DNA of 64,000 bases from assembly GCF_035582795.1 (NCBI RefSeq), contig NC_134366.1:6802828-6866827 (forward strand), read 5' to 3'. Each line of letters starts with the position of its first letter. Position 1 is the first letter of the stretch. This DNA is from Mycteria americana. Its lineage: Eukaryota; Chordata; Aves; Ciconiiformes; Ciconiidae. The notes under the pieces were generated by a model. The model was not told the origin of the DNA. It saw only the letters and a program-made list of their open reading frames with translations, and made no database searches. Shown piece by piece: positions 23,190 to 37,060 of this stretch. The translations under genes were made by a program, and so were the position numbers.

Positions 23190-24384
23190 AAAAAGCATTT
23201 TGCACTATGCAGTGTGTGCAGCATTTCTTTGCACCGTGCAAGACATTTTGGTTGACCTAAGATATGAGGTAGAAACTTTTTGAGCTCTTCAATGCCCAGA
23301 GAGAGTGACTGTACAGTCTCTGTGCTACATGGCCAACATGGGATTTGAAGGACGATGCAGCGGGTATTTGGAGAGCTGGGAAACTAGGAAAGGGAAAAGT
23401 CCCCAACATCTCATTAAGGGTGAAATCCTTTCTCTGCAGAAAGCCTCAGTAAAACAGATCTGCTTCACATCACCAAACCTTGATGCATCCCTTTTAATAA
23501 AGGAGAGACTAAGCGGGGCTACAAGCCCCCAGCCATTAATACAGAGCAGTCTGGTACATGTTCCCACATCATAGCACATGATGGCAACAGCAAATATGCT
23601 TTTTTCCCCCCATGAAATGTGGTTGCAATATCATACCACCTTCTTCTGTGTTTCTGCTGACAGCCCACACATAAGTGAGACTTAGGAAAACGATATCAGG
23701 GTCAAAACCAGAGTCATCATCCTACAGCCACTGTCTTTCTGCAGCCAAGCAGCGAATCGCTCCTCTCTCACTTTGTCTTAAGCTGGAGACTTCAACAAAA
23801 CAGCATCCTTGGGATAGTCAGTGGCCTCAGCACGCTTTTGCTGGGCTGAAATATCCAGGACTTCCGGAGAAGCCCTCTGCTCTGTGGGAAAGCCCAGGCT
23901 GGGAGGTGAGCTACAACCACTGGGTCAATGAGCTGAACAGCAAGGGTTATGAGGAGGAAGGATAATTTCCCAAATCATGGCCGAATCCTTACCAGCCAGT
24001 GAGATTTTCTTCCATTTACTGAAAGGATCAGAATTCAGTCTTTCAAACCCACTGTTACTGGGGTCCTTTAGAGAGAGATGCAAGGCCTGCTGGCTTTGAC
24101 TGAGCATGAACTCTGGGCTGATGCATATTTATCTATTATTATTTTCTATTTCATGCTGCTGATTGTCCTAGATGCAGGGAAGGAAAATGACTTTCAAATG
24201 AGAAGATTTTTCATAAGCCTACAGCATAGCTGTACTTGGAATGCAAACTTTAATCAGTTATTTGCTGGAAAAATGTGTAACAAAAGTGCAGTCTCTGCTG
24301 GGTTCCCTTTCATCCTAGTATCAGCTGTAGGATAGTGTCCCTTGGAAGAAACACAGGTTCTGTGTAAAGAATTTAGTCTCTTTG

Positions 24385-24460
24385 TAAGCACCTTGTGGCA
24401 GGGACCATCTACCTTTCTTATGTGCCCTGAGAGTAATAATAAATATTAATAATAATGATG
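24385..24460. repeat. Ancient interspersed repeat 3' relic with AAT tail
   Basis: CCTTGTGGCAGGGACCATCT and the following words resemble the 3' part of an old interspersed repeat of amniotes, which typically reads CTTGTGGCAGGGAC...GTGTTTGTACAGCGCCTAGCAC. It ends in an AATAATAAT-like simple tail (24433-24459). The 32791-32870 relic matches the later part of the same repeat. Confidence 0.4.
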
Positions 24461-25874
24461 AAGCTGGCTTTGTGGGAAAGCTGTGCTTCACTGGCTTTAC
24501 TGGGGAAGTATTTTTAGTTTTGAGAATTTCTAAATCTTACTCTTGGATTCAAGTGTTTCCTTCTTCAGTTCAGAAGCAGCCAGGTTCCTGTACTCTTGGT
24601 CAAAGTAGTGCCCTTAACCTCAAGGAGGCATTGCTCCGTCCAGCACCCCAAGGCCTCTTGCCCCAGGCACCGTGCAGGTAGTCACACACCAGGTGCAAGG
24701 AAGCTCTGCTGCGAGCATAGCAGTATCTCTCCGTGGCTGATTGCACGAGCTGTTGAGGGTCCATATCATCCCTCATCCTCCCACTGTGCCCAAGGGGAAG
24801 TCCATGCCCCAAGAGCTTTTGCTGTGCACCTAAAAAATCACAGGCACTCATATAAGTGGTTGCAGTAAAGAGCTACCAGAGGAGGCTATTTTTTTTTCAG
24901 GGCACAACCGGAGAGGCTACTTAGCATAGTTTTACATGCTGCTAATGTGGTTTTATTGCTTCTAGGACCTGACCTACTATCGTTGTGTGCTGCTGTATTA
25001 TGTGCTATGGATGCTTTTACTCATTTGGAGCTGGTCCAGGGATCTCTAATGGGGCTCTGCACTGCATGACCTAGGTGTGCTCAGCATGACACCAACCTCT
25101 GCGCTGGGAAAGCTGTTTTATCGCACTGCTGTGGACTGCTGTGGGGAATTAGGCCAGCAGCCTGCCCTACCTTATGCTGTGGTCTGGATCCTGCAGAGTA
25201 CCAGGGCATGCCAGGGAGGGGTGGAGGGAGGGACGCCTCCGTGGTCCCCATCACCGCACGAGGCCATGGGTTCCTTTCTGCTCCATTGTGGACTCAGCAT
25301 GTGTGTGCAGAGCTCTTCAGTCCAAGCACTGGTGTGCGGGGGATTCGGTGAGCAGTGAGTCATCCCTCGCTGCTGCTAATGGGAAACCTGAGAGCATCCA
25401 AATCAGAAATGACCAAAGGATGATTTCTCGGACTCACCTTCCCCCGCACCGCTGAGCCCGGGAGTCTTGCAGCTATGGCTGCTCTACTCCATCCCATCTT
25501 CTTCCTCTGATGGGTTGAGCCTCCAGGGGGAAGAGGAAGGATGAGGCAGAGGAAGATGGAGGAAAATGCAGAGAGTGCTGGTGAGGGAAAGAGCTCTCAT
25601 TCATCCTGACCCATCACCAGGACTATCCCCTGTCTTATAATTGTTCCCATGGCCAAAATAACAGGTCTTAACATTATCTGTAGCCCTTTAAGCATTTACC
25701 ACAGTGGTATATTTAGTAATATAAATTATGTTTTGTGTGTTTTTGTGTTGCTAGTTTTGACCTTCTTTCCCATTCTACAGCCTCAAATTGCTAAAGTGAA
25801 CATTTGCTGTTTATTGTGCTTTTCATAGTTTCTTGACAGTTAACAGCATTTTACATTTGGTACACTTTTCTACT

Positions 25875-25890
25875 CCCCCCCCCCCCCCCC
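25875..25890. repeat. Poly(C) run, 16 bp
   Basis: Sixteen consecutive C bases occur in otherwise AT-rich sequence. Long C runs are rare and prone to length error. On the opposite strand this is a G16 tract able to form intermolecular or register-shifting quadruplexes. Confidence 0.9.
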
Positions 25891-26820
25891 ATGTTTAAAA
25901 TGCTGATCCAGGCAATAACATCTTGGTTGTGAGGCCAACTTCTTTCTGAGATGCTTAAATACAGACTGAGAAAACCTTCTTTTGGTAAATGGTGACTTGT
26001 ATGCCTGAATAGCCTATAGGACCTTGTCCATATTTTGAAAATCTAAAGACCTCTTCTTTGTTACCAAAGTAGCAATTTCATATTGGAAGTGGCAAAAATT
26101 TTGTATTATGGAGGTAAAAGCTTTGGAAGAAAATGTGATTTTACTGTTGGGTACTGTGAGCACAAGCTCTCGTGTGTAGCTTTAAGTCAAAGGAGGTATT
26201 CATACGTGTTACTTGCCATTATTTTTAAAAGTTATTTTTTAAGGGCAGGGCTTTGATTGTCCAAACACTGTTCCTGGCTTTTACTGTCTGTGACACTTCA
26301 CTTGTCTCTCCGGGTGGGGAGAATGGGTGAAGTCACAGGAGAGACTGAGCATGGGGCTGGAGCGAGGGTCAGACAGAGCTTCTCAAAGGCTGATCCAGTT
26401 GGGCTGGGAAGCTCTGCAGTTACCGTCAGTTCAACCAGCCTCAAGAAAGCTTGGGCTGGGCTGAGATATCCTCCAAAGGAAAGGCAGCTGAGGCAAAGGG
26501 AATCGTAATTTTGGAGGAGAGGGCCATCTCTCCAGGGAGAGCCTGTGTCTGCTGGAGAATGGGAGGTGGAGATCACTCTGAGACTGATGTTTGCCTTGGG
26601 TGCTTTTGAGTCTCCTGAATGAGGTACCTGGGCATGTGACAACACTGCCAAACTGGGCTGGAAAATCAAAGGACTGGATCTTAATGAAGAGAAAATGAGA
26701 TAGCTGCTACCTAAATTAATTACTTGAGAAAAAAAAAGAAGAGAAAAAAACCAAAAAGCACCAAAAAGTGACATCCCCTGTGTTCATTTAGACAGCATCT
26801 TTCCACCACAGGAAGCACTG

Positions 26821-26915
26821 TTTTTCTCATTTTACAGGGGTAGAGCTGAGGGCAAATTGCATGCCCAAAGTCCTGTAGAAAATGCACAGCAGAGAGTTGG
26901 CCCTGCACCCTACAC
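26821..26915 (+). repeat. MIR-like CORE-SINE relic
   Basis: TTCTCATTTTACAGGGGTAG, GCTGAGGGCAAATTGCATGCCCAAAGTCCTGTAG and CAGCAGAGAGTTGG follow the familiar MIR order of CATTTTACAGATGAGG, CTGAGGC, TGCCCAAGGTCACACAGC and GGCAGAGC. It is strongly diverged, as expected for a SINE family predating amniote radiation. Confidence 0.55.
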
Positions 26916-29900
26916 TAGCAAACAAATTGTTGGAACAGCTCTTCAAGCCTCCACAGAAATCCCCAGCACACACCTTCCAGTCCCAGGGGCCTGATGAAGG
27001 ATCTTTCCACCTGAGGCTCTCCAGAGTTTCTGTCTTCACCACCATTCATTTTTTTTCTCCAAAATCTTCCCACTTCTGCCTCAAATTCTGCTTAGGAGAA
27101 CATTCCCCATCACCTTGCTTTTGCTTCCTTCCAAGCAGGAGCACCTCCCACCCCAAGAGACAGCACTGGATTCAGGCTTTTCGTGAACAGGAACAGTGTG
27201 TGAGCATGCCTTATACAGTTAATCAGGTGTAGAAAGAAAACACAACTTGTATGGCAGTGCTCTTGTATGACCTCAGACATTGCCTGGAGGTGCTTCTGTC
27301 TCTGCACTGGTGCCACATGAACCTAGAGTACCTGCGCTCTCCCATGTTCTTTGCTGAAGTAGGGTGGCTAAAATGTGCTGCTTAGGTGATAAAACTCTAA
27401 AAAGCTCTTGTCTTCAGGGTTGCTGAGTTTTTCAGCCAAGGTCTATGCTGCTCTCCAGTCCCTGAAATGGACCTCTAATGGGGGCCTGCCTAGCTTGTTC
27501 TCTGCATGGAATTTGCCACGCACGTCGACATCGTGCTGTAGGAATAACATAGCATTCAAAGTGTGTTGGCATGAGTAGCTCTACCCCTGATCCTAGCTCC
27601 GTATACACTCTGAAAATGCAGACTCAACAAAACTGCTGAAAATGTGTTGGAGAGCTTAGTGATGAGTGTACAACATCTGTAAAATATTGGAAAAGTAGTC
27701 AAAACCGGGAAAAAGTTAAGAGCAAGAGGAAAAGAAAGTCTGCTGCTAGTTCAGCAGAAAAGACAATTGTACCTGTTAGTAGGAAGAACAACTTCATCAT
27801 CTGATGCATGGCCTTCTTCCAGCTTGTCACAACAAATACTGCACACCCAAGGCTATTTGTTGCATTAGCAATAAACCAGTGAGCATAGGGAGTTGTAGCT
27901 CACGTTGGCACATAAACTAGGCACCAGTTGCCGCCTGTGCAGATATACTACTGTTTAGCAAGTAGGGGAAACAGTGAAGATGTGAATTGGGGTCCCGCTT
28001 TGTTTCCCACCTCCTCTGAACTGGGTGTTGATCAAGCCCAAGTGCTAAGTCAAGCCTCAAGTGGTGGTATTATCTACTATTTTGCTAGGGGTACTTAAAA
28101 GACACCTATCACCCTACAGCTGAGATTCACTTTGCTGTAGCTAAGATAGGACCAATCTTTATTCTAGGACTGGGCAGGGCACATCAGCAGCTGTCTTCAG
28201 ATCCCAAATGGCAGCTCAGAGATTAATCTAAGGAGAAACGTGCATTCAGCTGAAGAACATTATTTATCTTACTCTGAACTCAACCAGGATGGAGGCGAGA
28301 TGTTTTTCCCAATATGGCTGAATTCTAGAGGTAGGATCTGTCCTACAGACACAGCTTAGCTTCATCCCAGAGAGCTGCATCAGGGCAGCAGTACAGCTGG
28401 GGCTTAAATCTTTATTTGAATTTGTTGCTAAGGTCTTTCACACTGAATGACACACGGGAGCGAATTAGCAGTCAGACGTGTACGTATCTCACGAGTAATG
28501 TACTCAGGTGGTCTGGTTTGTTCAGAAGGCAGATAGCCTCACATTGCAGTTTGCTAGATTCTTGACAAAACAGTCTTAAAAGGTAGCCCCAAGTTGAGTC
28601 TGTTGCAATAGCGCAACCCTGAAATTGCAGAGACCCAAATGAACTTGGTGAGAACTCTGCTTTCTAAAGGTATGTACAATCTTCTGGATACCTGAAACAA
28701 AAGGAATGCACTCCTCTACAGCGCAGCCAGAAATAATTCCCCATATGGCAAATGACCCAGAGGACACATGCCAGAAAGGGTAAGATGAGGAGGAAGAAAG
28801 CCCACATTACTCTTGTTAAAAGCACTTGAAGGTAGTTCTCTGCTGGGCATCACCCTGATTTATCTTATTTGAGGTAAAATCACCTGGCTTTCATCAAGGT
28901 TCCTGTCTGTTCCAGGAACTGGATGAACAGGGAAACAAGTGAGTTGCACCTTCTGAAAAAGGATTGCAAAATAGAGTGTCGTTGGCTTTCATGGTGGAAC
29001 TATGTAACCAAGGCGTATATAACTTTGCAACCCAGATTTTTCTCAGCATCTTGACCTGAGCAAAGCTGTTCACAAGATAAAGGAATACAGAGATGAGAGT
29101 AATGGAGAAAGAGCAATTAGATGAATTGTCCTGTGGGAAAAAAGTTTGTAGTACCTTGCTTTCTGATGGCGGCCTTGAGGCTGCCTTCAAGACAAGACTT
29201 GCAGGACATGCAGACAGTAAATACTGAATCCCAGAGATGGGTACAGCAGATGTGGCCTTGAAAATCACAGGTTCATTAATAATTGTGGGTTAATATATCA
29301 GAAGAGTGTCTACAGGCTGCCTGGGAAGTGCTTACGTGGGAAGGAGAGAAGGACAGAGCATGAGGTACCTAGAGACCACGGAGACTGATCTTTTAGGCCT
29401 CCACTACCAACCTACAAAAAGCAATTCCACCAAGTCCAGTTTGGCCTCCCAGGCACCTAAATTGTACCTTATCCTTCTGATTTTCAAAGCCAGCAGCTCT
29501 GGTTTGCCTGTCAGGCACTGATTTTGAGGTGAGAGCTGCCTCCAGAACCAGAGCTTGACCGATGGGAAAGCAGCTTTGCTGTTGAGTGGGAAGATGACCT
29601 CCTGTTGTGGGCATAATTGCTGCATTCCTTGACTGGGAGAGGAGCAGAGCAAGCCTGCCTGTGTAGGACTTACATGGAAATGGCATTTTTATGGGACTGT
29701 CTGAAATGCCTCTTACAGGCACCCCGTTAAACACTCCTCTCAGTTTGGCTACAGGCCAGTCTGGAGTCCTTTGAACTTCTTGCCCTCCAGGCAGAATCCA
29801 GAGTTGAGTTTTCCTACTGACTTCCAGGATGCCTGGCCACTGCTAGCCATAGTGAAGAGAGCCCAGGTGCCTGAAGTGTTGCCTACAGCATTACATGCAC

Positions 29901-32790
29901 GTTGTTGGCCATGGTAGCAGTTTTACAGACACATCCAAAGGCAGTCTTCTGCACTTTTTGTGGCACTGTGTCCACTGGCAGACCTCTGTTTTTAGCAGGG
30001 TTAGAAATTGGACCACAGCTGGTAGCCAGGCAGTCTGCCAGTGTGCTGGGCGCATCAGCCATTTCTCATGATATACAGCAGCTGAGCTAGATTTTTTTGG
30101 TGGAAGCTTTGAAACACGTTGCACTTACCATGTGGGAAAAAGTCCTGTTAGTCCTGTGCTTGTCTGCATCCATTTGTAGGAAGGGCACATGAGTTTGGGA
30201 GCATATTTCTGCTCCTGGCTTAAAACTGGCTTTCAGCACATTGTGCATGCATGCACAAGATCTCTTGTTAAGATACTAAGATCCTGTTTCTAGGTGCAGA
30301 TCTACGATGTGGTGCGTGTAGTCAGGGAAATAAAGCTAAAAGTATGTGTAAATTCAGAGGCTGCTTTTGCAGCTCTCGTGTACCATATGCTGCTCTCAGG
30401 AGAGTAGGATTTCAGCCCAACAATCCGGCTCCTATGGGAGCCTTTCACTGCTGCTTTGCTGCCCTGGTCAGAGGCTTTGCATGAAGTTACTATCCCTGAA
30501 CCAAAATGAGGACTGAACACAGCCAAGGAGGCTGAATGGCTTTCGTGGTCTCACTATGCTGCATGGTGCTGCTTTAAGGGATTGATTCACGTTATCAGTG
30601 TTTGTCTCCTCTTTCTTGAGGAGCTAAGTTTTAGACTTTGCTATTTCAAGGCAGAAGAGGGTAAGAGAGGACGCCACAATATTAATCCCTGCACAGCCAC
30701 GCTGATTCTGCTTTTCTAAGGTTATTATCCTAAAACAGGAAAAATAAAGCTCCTGTTGCTTTGTGAGTAGCAAAAGTAATTCAGCATTGTTTCCTATGGA
30801 TCTAGCTCTTTTATGTTTAACTTGCCCTTCCAAGCCCATAGTCTCTTCCTGACCACTTATAGGGGTAAGTGGAAATGTGTGCAATGGCTTATTGAGGATT
30901 CGTTTGCATCCCTAAACTGATTGACATGCTGACTGCCATCTCGCAGAACAGATAAGGGCTTGGAGCTACACCGTAGTGGGGGCACTAACTACCATTGATT
31001 TATTTTACTTAGCTCTTCATTTCTATAGGATGAGCAGGCATTTAGTGTATCTGAAATGTCTACTTCTGTCTCAAGTGTGGATGAAATTGGCCAATGGATT
31101 CAAAAGTTATTAGAGGGGATTAAAAGACAGACAGCATGATCAGATAAGCCTGTTTCCTCAGAAAACTAGGCTAAAAAGGGAAAAAAAATCTAGTGCAAGG
31201 ACTCCTGTGATGTCCTCTGTACATCCTGTTTTTTTCGGCATCTGCAGTAGTTAATACTGGAAGCTCTGACTTGTTACAAATGAGCGATGCAGCACATACA
31301 GCCATGCTGCTGCCCTTTGCTCTGACTGTTTATTTACATTACACCTGAAATATTGCATGTGGTCATCCCACTGATCAGTGCCATCAGTCCTCTCTATCTC
31401 GGCAGCTGAAATTTGTCATGTGTGTGTGAGAAGTGGCTCCAGGTTATGCACACCTGAACACCCCCTTGCCCAAAACAGGATTTAGCTGCCAGGAGACAAG
31501 CCCCATAGGCTAGTCACTGTTTGTTGAGGGGCTGTAAGACAAGCCAACAGGTTGGTCATTCTGTATCCTTGAGCAGCTGATGAGGACTTTGCTTCTTCTC
31601 ATCAGTCTAGGTGTGAACATGGAAATATTTTAGTTGAGTAGGGATATGAGGCTGTGACCACCTCAGCCCCAAGTATATATTTGACTGGCACCTTTCACAG
31701 TGGGCAACATTTTGCTGTCTAGAAGCTGCCAGTCTGATTGATAAATCAATTTTACAGACCCTGGGAGGTGGGGAAATCCTTGAGGTGCTGTGCGTGGTCT
31801 CTAGATAAGAGGTTGCCGCTTTGCATGTACAGCAAAGCCGATGACCCTTTGATCCCCGTGCACATCTCAGAGCAACCCCTGTTAATTGTAATCTCATGAT
31901 CTAGGAGGAGTGCTGGAAAGGGGCTGGGTTTAATGGAGCCTTTCATCTGAGAGAAGGGTGCTGGGATGAAAGCCAGCCTCAGTTGCAAGAAGAAAAATAG
32001 TTAAAGCCTGTGAAGGTATTAAGACTTGGAATTTAATTTCAGGCTAAATAAAGGCATGTTCTGGGAGACAGATTTTGAGATGTGAAGGAAAGGTACAAGG
32101 CTAAGATTTGGGGTTCTAGGTTATCTTGGCATTTCTAGCCCCATTTCCTGTGTTCCTGTTTATATAGCAGAGCTAGTACAAATTTTCAAGCAGACACACA
32201 AATCCAGAAATAAAAGGAATAGCTGGTTGTGAACCTGCCACCCACGCACACAAATCCAGCAAGCCAGCTGGGCTACAGCGCTCCTCCCTCCCTTCCTGCT
32301 CCTCTGACATCCCCGTCGTCTCAGCCGTCACGACATGCCTGAGCTCTTATGAGCGTTGCTGAGGCCCACGAGGCAGCTTTCCAGAGCAGGATGGGGAATG
32401 AGCTCCAGATGATGGCCTGGACAAACTGCCTTGTCCCCCTGCACCTGTAGTTTTGAGCTCCCTCAGGGAGAAGAGGTTTTATGGCTCAAAATCCGTGCTT
32501 TGAACTCTATTTGGAGGAATTTGGATGAGCTGGTGGACAACATGTTTGTTCAAGGTGATGGTCACCAGATGAATTTCACACCTGCCAAGGAAAAGGTTTC
32601 ATCTGGTGCTTGCTTGGGATTTCAGACCTTCTGAGTGTGTCTCACCCCAGCTCACGGTGCAGCTGCACTTCTTGCACGGGGAGGCAGAGGATGGGCTGCT
32701 GGGTAAAGCTGGGGAGAGCTGGGATCCCTTCATCTTGCTGGTGGAAGTTGCAAGTAACTTCACACCTTCTTGCCCTTTGTTCAGTCCACA

Positions 32791-32870
32791 GTGTGTTTGT
32801 CCAGCGTCTAGCACCAAAATAATTTCATTTGGGGCCTCTGGGTGCTACTGTCAATGAACAAAAAATAGCA
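32791..32870 (+). repeat. Ancient interspersed repeat 3' relic
   Basis: GTGTGTTTGTCCAGCGTCTAGCACC, then GGGGCCTCTGGGTGCTACTG and CAATGAACAAAAAATA resemble the 3' end of an old amniote repeat (TGTTTGTACAGCGCCTAGCAC, then GGGGCTCCTAGGCGCTACCG and CAATAC...AATAATA). It is the same family as the relic at 24385-24460. Confidence 0.45.
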
Positions 32871-35800
32871 ACAGGAATTTCTGGGGATCGGCTTCAGCTC
32901 AGAGGCTGAAAAAGTTTGTGCACACAAACCCTCCCAGCCCTTCCCCCTCAGCTGGCCACTTAATATTGTGAAGGAACGCTTGGTACCATGCCTAGTCGTC
33001 AGGATTAGTAATTTGCTTTGTTGTCTGCGTTAATCTAAAGCCCCTGACTATGCAGCAAAAATTCAGCCGAGTTCCTTCTTGGAGAAGTCTGGGAGGAGGG
33101 AATTAATCTGGTGTGCGTAATGAAGCACTATGCTCAAAAGGGTCATTATCTGTGAGCCTGCTGTCCGGGAGGAGCCAAGCTGCCTTTACCTTGGCTACAT
33201 CAGGTGTGCAGCTGGGGGGAACCCCACCATCTCCCACCGCAGCCGGAAGAAAGCTCTGAAAATGGCTCGGTGTCGGAAAGCAGTTTCCCAGCTGAAGTCT
33301 GACATTTCCTCTCCTCCTGGGGACTCCAGAGCTGCTGCTTTTTGGCAATTTGCTCTCCAGAGGCAGTTGAGGATAGATAGCTTCTGCCCCTACTTTTGTT
33401 GGGTTGGTTTATGGGAGGCTTGGGTGTGCACTGTGCGGTCCAGGAGTGGGTCACTGCCCGTGCCTAGGATTGCAAGATGCCTTGCAAAGTACTTTATGCC
33501 TTGACCCAGGCCTTGATCCCTTGGCAATGGATATTCTGTATATGTTTCTACCAAATGCTTCTCCCAGCCCCCACTGAAACCAGCTCGGACTCATTGTTTT
33601 CCTTTGTTGCTAATTTGTGGTGGTGTATTTTCTTCCTGTGCTGCAAGAGATACAGCCTCATATAACCTAACTCTGAAAGACTCCTGATACCAGCTCCCTC
33701 CCACCCTCCTTATTGCCATTCATCTTGTGTCTCATTTTGCAATTGCTCTTATTTCATCCCTCTGGGGCACCTACTAAGGCTACCCCGATGATGGATGCTG
33801 CCAGACCAGATGCATAAGTATTAAGAAAGGCGGAAAGAGCCAGACTTGCAATTTCTTTGTGCAGAACAGTGGTGGAGATGCTGTTCTTACAGCTGACCAA
33901 CACAACTGCAATCTGAGCTCCAGATTTAAAAGCCTGTAGATGCAGGTTAAGCTAAAGTTTTAGCTGGGACTGTAACTGAGTAGCATCTTGTGGTCAGGCA
34001 GAGAAGCAAACGTGCTAGTTATACCGGTGACTTTCACTACATCACTAAAGGGCTTGTTCAGGAGCCTGGGCTGGTCTCCAAATGTATACTGTACCTCGTC
34101 TAATTTCTGTTCCTAGTAGAGCGAGACAAATTTGTGACTAGATGTTCTTATTTATTTGCAGACTTTCCTGAATTTTGACATGCAAAATCTGATGTGAACA
34201 TTGGACCCTGTGCATGGCCCTAGAAATGATTATGTTAACTGTCAATCTGGGATGTTATCCTTGCAGTGCAGTATCACAAGTCACCTGTCTACATGACCAC
34301 CTTAATAAATCACTGTGTGATCGCCTGGAATTGCCAGAGGTTTGGTATTATCAGAAAGCCTGATGGCAATATTCAGATACTGGAAGAACAGAAAGTCTTG
34401 ATTAACGCTGAGTTAGCTGTCTCTTCTCTAATGCTGTTTCCAGTTCAATGGACGTCTTGATAATAGTGTTTGGTCTGAAGGCCACAGACTTATTGATGGT
34501 CACAGATCAAAATACCATCACTTCTAATAAATTATGCTGTCCTATTTCTGTTAAGAAGTGCACCAAGGAACAATATCCATAAAAGCAAGGGGAAAATCTG
34601 AGCAGTCTCAACAAAGACTTATAGCGCTGCTACTCAGAGTGAGAGCGAACACGATGGAAGTGTATTTCCAGAAGTGAAATTTGGGCAATGCAAATTTGAC
34701 GCTGGCAGTGCATCTTTATTGTGGACCCTGCAGCACAGTAACGCTGATGTTGTTTTTAGAGGACGCCAGATTCAAACTTTTCCTGCCTACAGCTCTTTCT
34801 GTATCCCTCTTTGCCCGTCTATCCCACCTTGGATCAGGTGTAGTTTTGGAAATTTGAGGATGGATAGATCAGGACTATTATTAAAAAGGCATAGAATATT
34901 TTTCTCACAGCTCAGGGTTGCAGCTAATAGTGCCAAAAGTTCTTGATGGACTAAAATCAGTTTAATGTTCACAGTCTCCAAAACATCACCTCTCTGTTAT
35001 TAGCTATGAGTATTGAGGCCAAGTGCTACTGGTGTGATTACGCAAAGATCTCAATAACCCTACACCCAACACCAACTGCGTAAACTGACACTTTGTAAGA
35101 TCAGGGATTATGAATGTAAAACAATCTTCGTCTTGCTAGAGCTGATCTCTCCAGATTAGTGTGGAGTATCTCGGTGATCTTGCTGCTCTGGATCTTACCT
35201 TGTCACTTCTCATGCTCTGGAGGCAAAAGGAAGCTCATCAGATTTGCATTTTCCAAAAACATTAATTTTCACTTATAAAAAATATGCAAATTACCGTCCT
35301 CTATTTAAAACTAGCGATCAGAGTCCGTTATATTTTCTGTAGTAGGAAACAGATTGGAAGACATTTTGTGTCAGAGCATACAAAAACTGACCAAAAGTCC
35401 GGAATCACTTTTGTCCATCTACTACAGTGAACCCGAAAAGCAGCTGTTTGCAGAGTTCACATGTTTCTTTAAGATGAAAACTTTTGCTTTGTGACAACCT
35501 ATGAGCATCGATTAAAACACAGGTTTTGGAGCAGAGCAGATTGTGTGATACTGCCCATCTGCACATTGGATACCCATGCTTACTTTTTAATAAGACCAAG
35601 GAGCTGGATGTAATGTCATGCAGTCATAATTCTTGGCAGTTGCTATAGTTCATATGTTTATTGGAAGCTGAAGCTTTGGAGCATTTATCAGATCTCTTTA
35701 CGCTTCCTGCATTAGTGCTTGGGTTTTTTTTCAGCTGAGCTCTCAGGCTGCTGAAACCCTGTTTGGTAGGGAAAGAGCCATGTGTCCAATGGAGTGTTTC

Positions 35801-36659
35801 ATGGGGGGAATGACTATGCTGAAAAAAAGTGAACAAGTCCAGAAACACCTGCCTTGACCTGCATGTTTGTAAACTTAGAGGTTTTTTAGATGTTTTGAGA
35901 AGGACAGGGAGATAACTGTCCTGTAAAAGAGTTGGGTGTGAAGTGGAAGTGCTAGTCTGAGAGATGGTGGACTCTCCCTTGGAGAGAAGGTGGGTTGTGG
36001 CAGACTGACCTGGGGGAAAGCAGCACTTTCTGCCGTCTGAAAGTGGACTGCAATGAACTCCCCTGTCAGCTTTGGAATGTCATTTAGGCATCAGGCTGAG
36101 GCTTGGAGCCATGCTTTGCAATGGAGGGGGTTATATGGCAGCTGGAGCCAGGGAAGAGGTTCTAGCTGGTTCATCCAGAAAGCCTCCTCATATCACACGC
36201 TGTCTCAGCTACACGGCCACCTGAGGACAAGGCTCCAGGAGGGCCAAGGACGTACATCCACACCCAGTCCTGTTGTCCGTTCCCTGTGCTATGGCACTGT
36301 GGCACTGAGTGTTCAACATCCCCGTGCACCTAAGCTGGGCTGGCATGTGCTCCCAGCCATAAAATGAGGGTAATGCTCTTTGCTGTGCATGGCTGAGGGG
36401 GAAGGGATGCTCCCAGGGGTTCACAGCTCTTGGTGGGGGCCGTGGGAGCTGCAGTGAGGATGATTTCATGGCTTTCCTGGGACAGCCCTGAAATGCAAGG
36501 GACAGGGCTTGCAAGCGCCTTTTCTTCCTTTCCCATTGCTTCCATCCTGATTTAGGAGGTAGGAGGGCAAAACCAGAGGGTGATCCGAGCTCCCCGTCTC
36601 CTATGACCCTAGCCTCCCGAATAAGCCAGGTAAAGCTGGAGTTTGTCCTTAGGAAGGTA

Positions 36660-37060
36660 ATATGGTATAAAATTTCTTCTAGGATGAAATTCCTTCTTTT
36701 AATAAAAGCCCCATTTAAATAATCAAAGTCCCAGAGATGAGATGCAACTAGCCTGTTTGCCCAAGAGAGCGTTTCAAAATACTTTTACCCAACAGTTGGT
36801 CTGAGATCAAACAGACTTGGCATTACACTGTTTCCTGGATAACACGCCATCATTATTTATTAATCTGAATCAAAGTGCTTGATGTTTTCATGCTATCAGT
36901 TAGACAGAGTCCTATCGTCTGCCTCTCTTTTTTTTTTAATTTGTTGTGTTTCAGGAAAGTTTTGAAGCTGTTGCAGTGGGAAATCCATAGCTTAAGTGGC
37001 AGCTTGCTCATCTTTTATTTATTTTTGTAATAATCCTGTTGTTACTCATGCAAAGCTCCA
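36660..37060. promoter_or_regulatory. Candidate conserved non-coding element
   Basis: This is a repeat-free AT-rich block with many homeodomain-like and MEIS/PBX-like words (TTATTTATTAATCTG, CATCATTATTTATT). It has no open frame of interest. The texture resembles vertebrate enhancers, but there is no proof from one sequence. Confidence 0.18.

Noticed and set aside
36053..36367. 104-codon open frame on the + strand
   Set aside because: It has no recognisable domain, an overlapping frame of equal length on the other strand and no promoter or splice context.
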